This document shows positions 63,910 through 64,000 of a stretch of DNA of 64,000 nucleotides, piece by piece. The stretch spans positions 226,709 to 290,708 of the forward strand of contig NZ_FUYE01000004.1 of assembly GCF_900167535.1 (NCBI RefSeq). The letters are read 5' to 3'. The position numbers were made by a program, and so were the translations under genes. The stretch's first letter is position 1; each line of letters opens with the position of its first letter. The notes under the pieces are model-generated. The model did not search any database, was not told the origin of the DNA, and was given only the letters and a program-made list of their open reading frames with translations. This DNA comes from Prosthecobacter debontii (lineage in GTDB: Bacteria > Verrucomicrobiota > Verrucomicrobiia > Verrucomicrobiales > Verrucomicrobiaceae).

Positions 63910-64000
63910 GCCAACGTATCATGAGCAGCCCGGTCACGTGCAATGCCACGGCGAACCGTGGCGACGAGATGCTCCAAGGTATAAGGTTTTTGCAAGACGT
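63906..64000 (-). CDS. Response regulator, C-terminal part (cut by window edge)
   Basis: The last 31 codons are present: '[20 protein letters not shown]' to a TGA at 63906-63908. The K-P-[YF]-T-L-E-x-L-x-x-T-V-R pattern is the end of a receiver domain with the conserved Lys-Pro. The stop overlaps the start of the hybrid kinase (ATGA), so the two are co-translated. A single-receiver protein or a receiver-ended kinase is likely. Confidence 0.75.
   Translation of the reverse strand, partial: VLQKPYTLEHLVATVRRGIARDRAAHDTLA

Overview
The window is about 64 kb of fairly GC-rich bacterial chromosome and looks Gram-negative: it carries a Kdo transferase (waaA), lspA, an OmpA-like domain protein and several lipoboxes. 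A PEP-CTERM protein, a secreted sulfatase, a LamG/DUF1080-like secreted protein, a DUF5069 protein, a lipid-anchored cupredoxin beside a PQQ-type sugar dehydrogenase and menaquinone genes mixed with unrelated genes together suggest the Verrucomicrobia (Verrucomicrobiales, Prosthecobacter/Verrucomicrobium-like). That placement is inference from gene content; no marker gene was compared.

Layout. 0-5 kb: housekeeping genes (holB end, tmk, hisI, sucD, tRNA-Pro) and two TonB-C-domain lipoproteins. 5-10 kb: sugar dehydrogenase plus cupredoxin, a UxaA-type dehydratase and a rhomboid protease. 10-20 kb: the menaquinone genes menB, menA, menC and menE, split up by a PfkB kinase, a BON/OmpA protein, a membrane-anchored HhH protein and a TPR-AAA+ ATPase; a 272-bp inverted-repeat element supplies the 3' end of menA. 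20-28 kb: a long coiled-coil protein, a MoxR ATPase with a large membrane partner, a Na/Ca-exchanger-type antiporter and an arylamine N-acetyltransferase. 28-37.4 kb: an accessory region with decayed REP-associated transposases, a peptidoglycan peptidase with an unknown partner, an amber-interrupted RNA cyclic phosphodiesterase, a WG-repeat protein, an IS3 remnant and an array of toxin-antitoxin-like genes separated by extra copies of the 3' end of thiC. 37.4-46 kb: thiC with its TPP riboswitch, a PEP-CTERM haloperoxidase-like protein, rpe with a DMT transporter, a TraB/GumN protein, a sugar epimerase and a cytidylyltransferase-PurN fusion. 46-64 kb: sulfatase, rsmD, waaA, trmD, a binding protein-kinase-regulator operon, mutM, scpA, an L,D-transpeptidase, a LacI regulator, lspA, an NlpC/P60-like secreted protein and a hybrid histidine kinase preceded by a response regulator.

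Genes that act together: menB/A/C/E in menaquinone synthesis; sugar dehydrogenase and cupredoxin as a likely periplasmic electron-transfer pair; the MoxR ATPase with its 634-aa membrane partner; and the three-gene sensing operon at 50.5-53.9 kb. The most unusual structure is the thiC-tail/TA-cassette array at 34.7-37.5 kb. It looks like repeated insertion or duplication at the 3' end of thiC, each step leaving a displaced ThiC C-terminal fragment. The next is the 272-bp structured element at the menA-menC junction.
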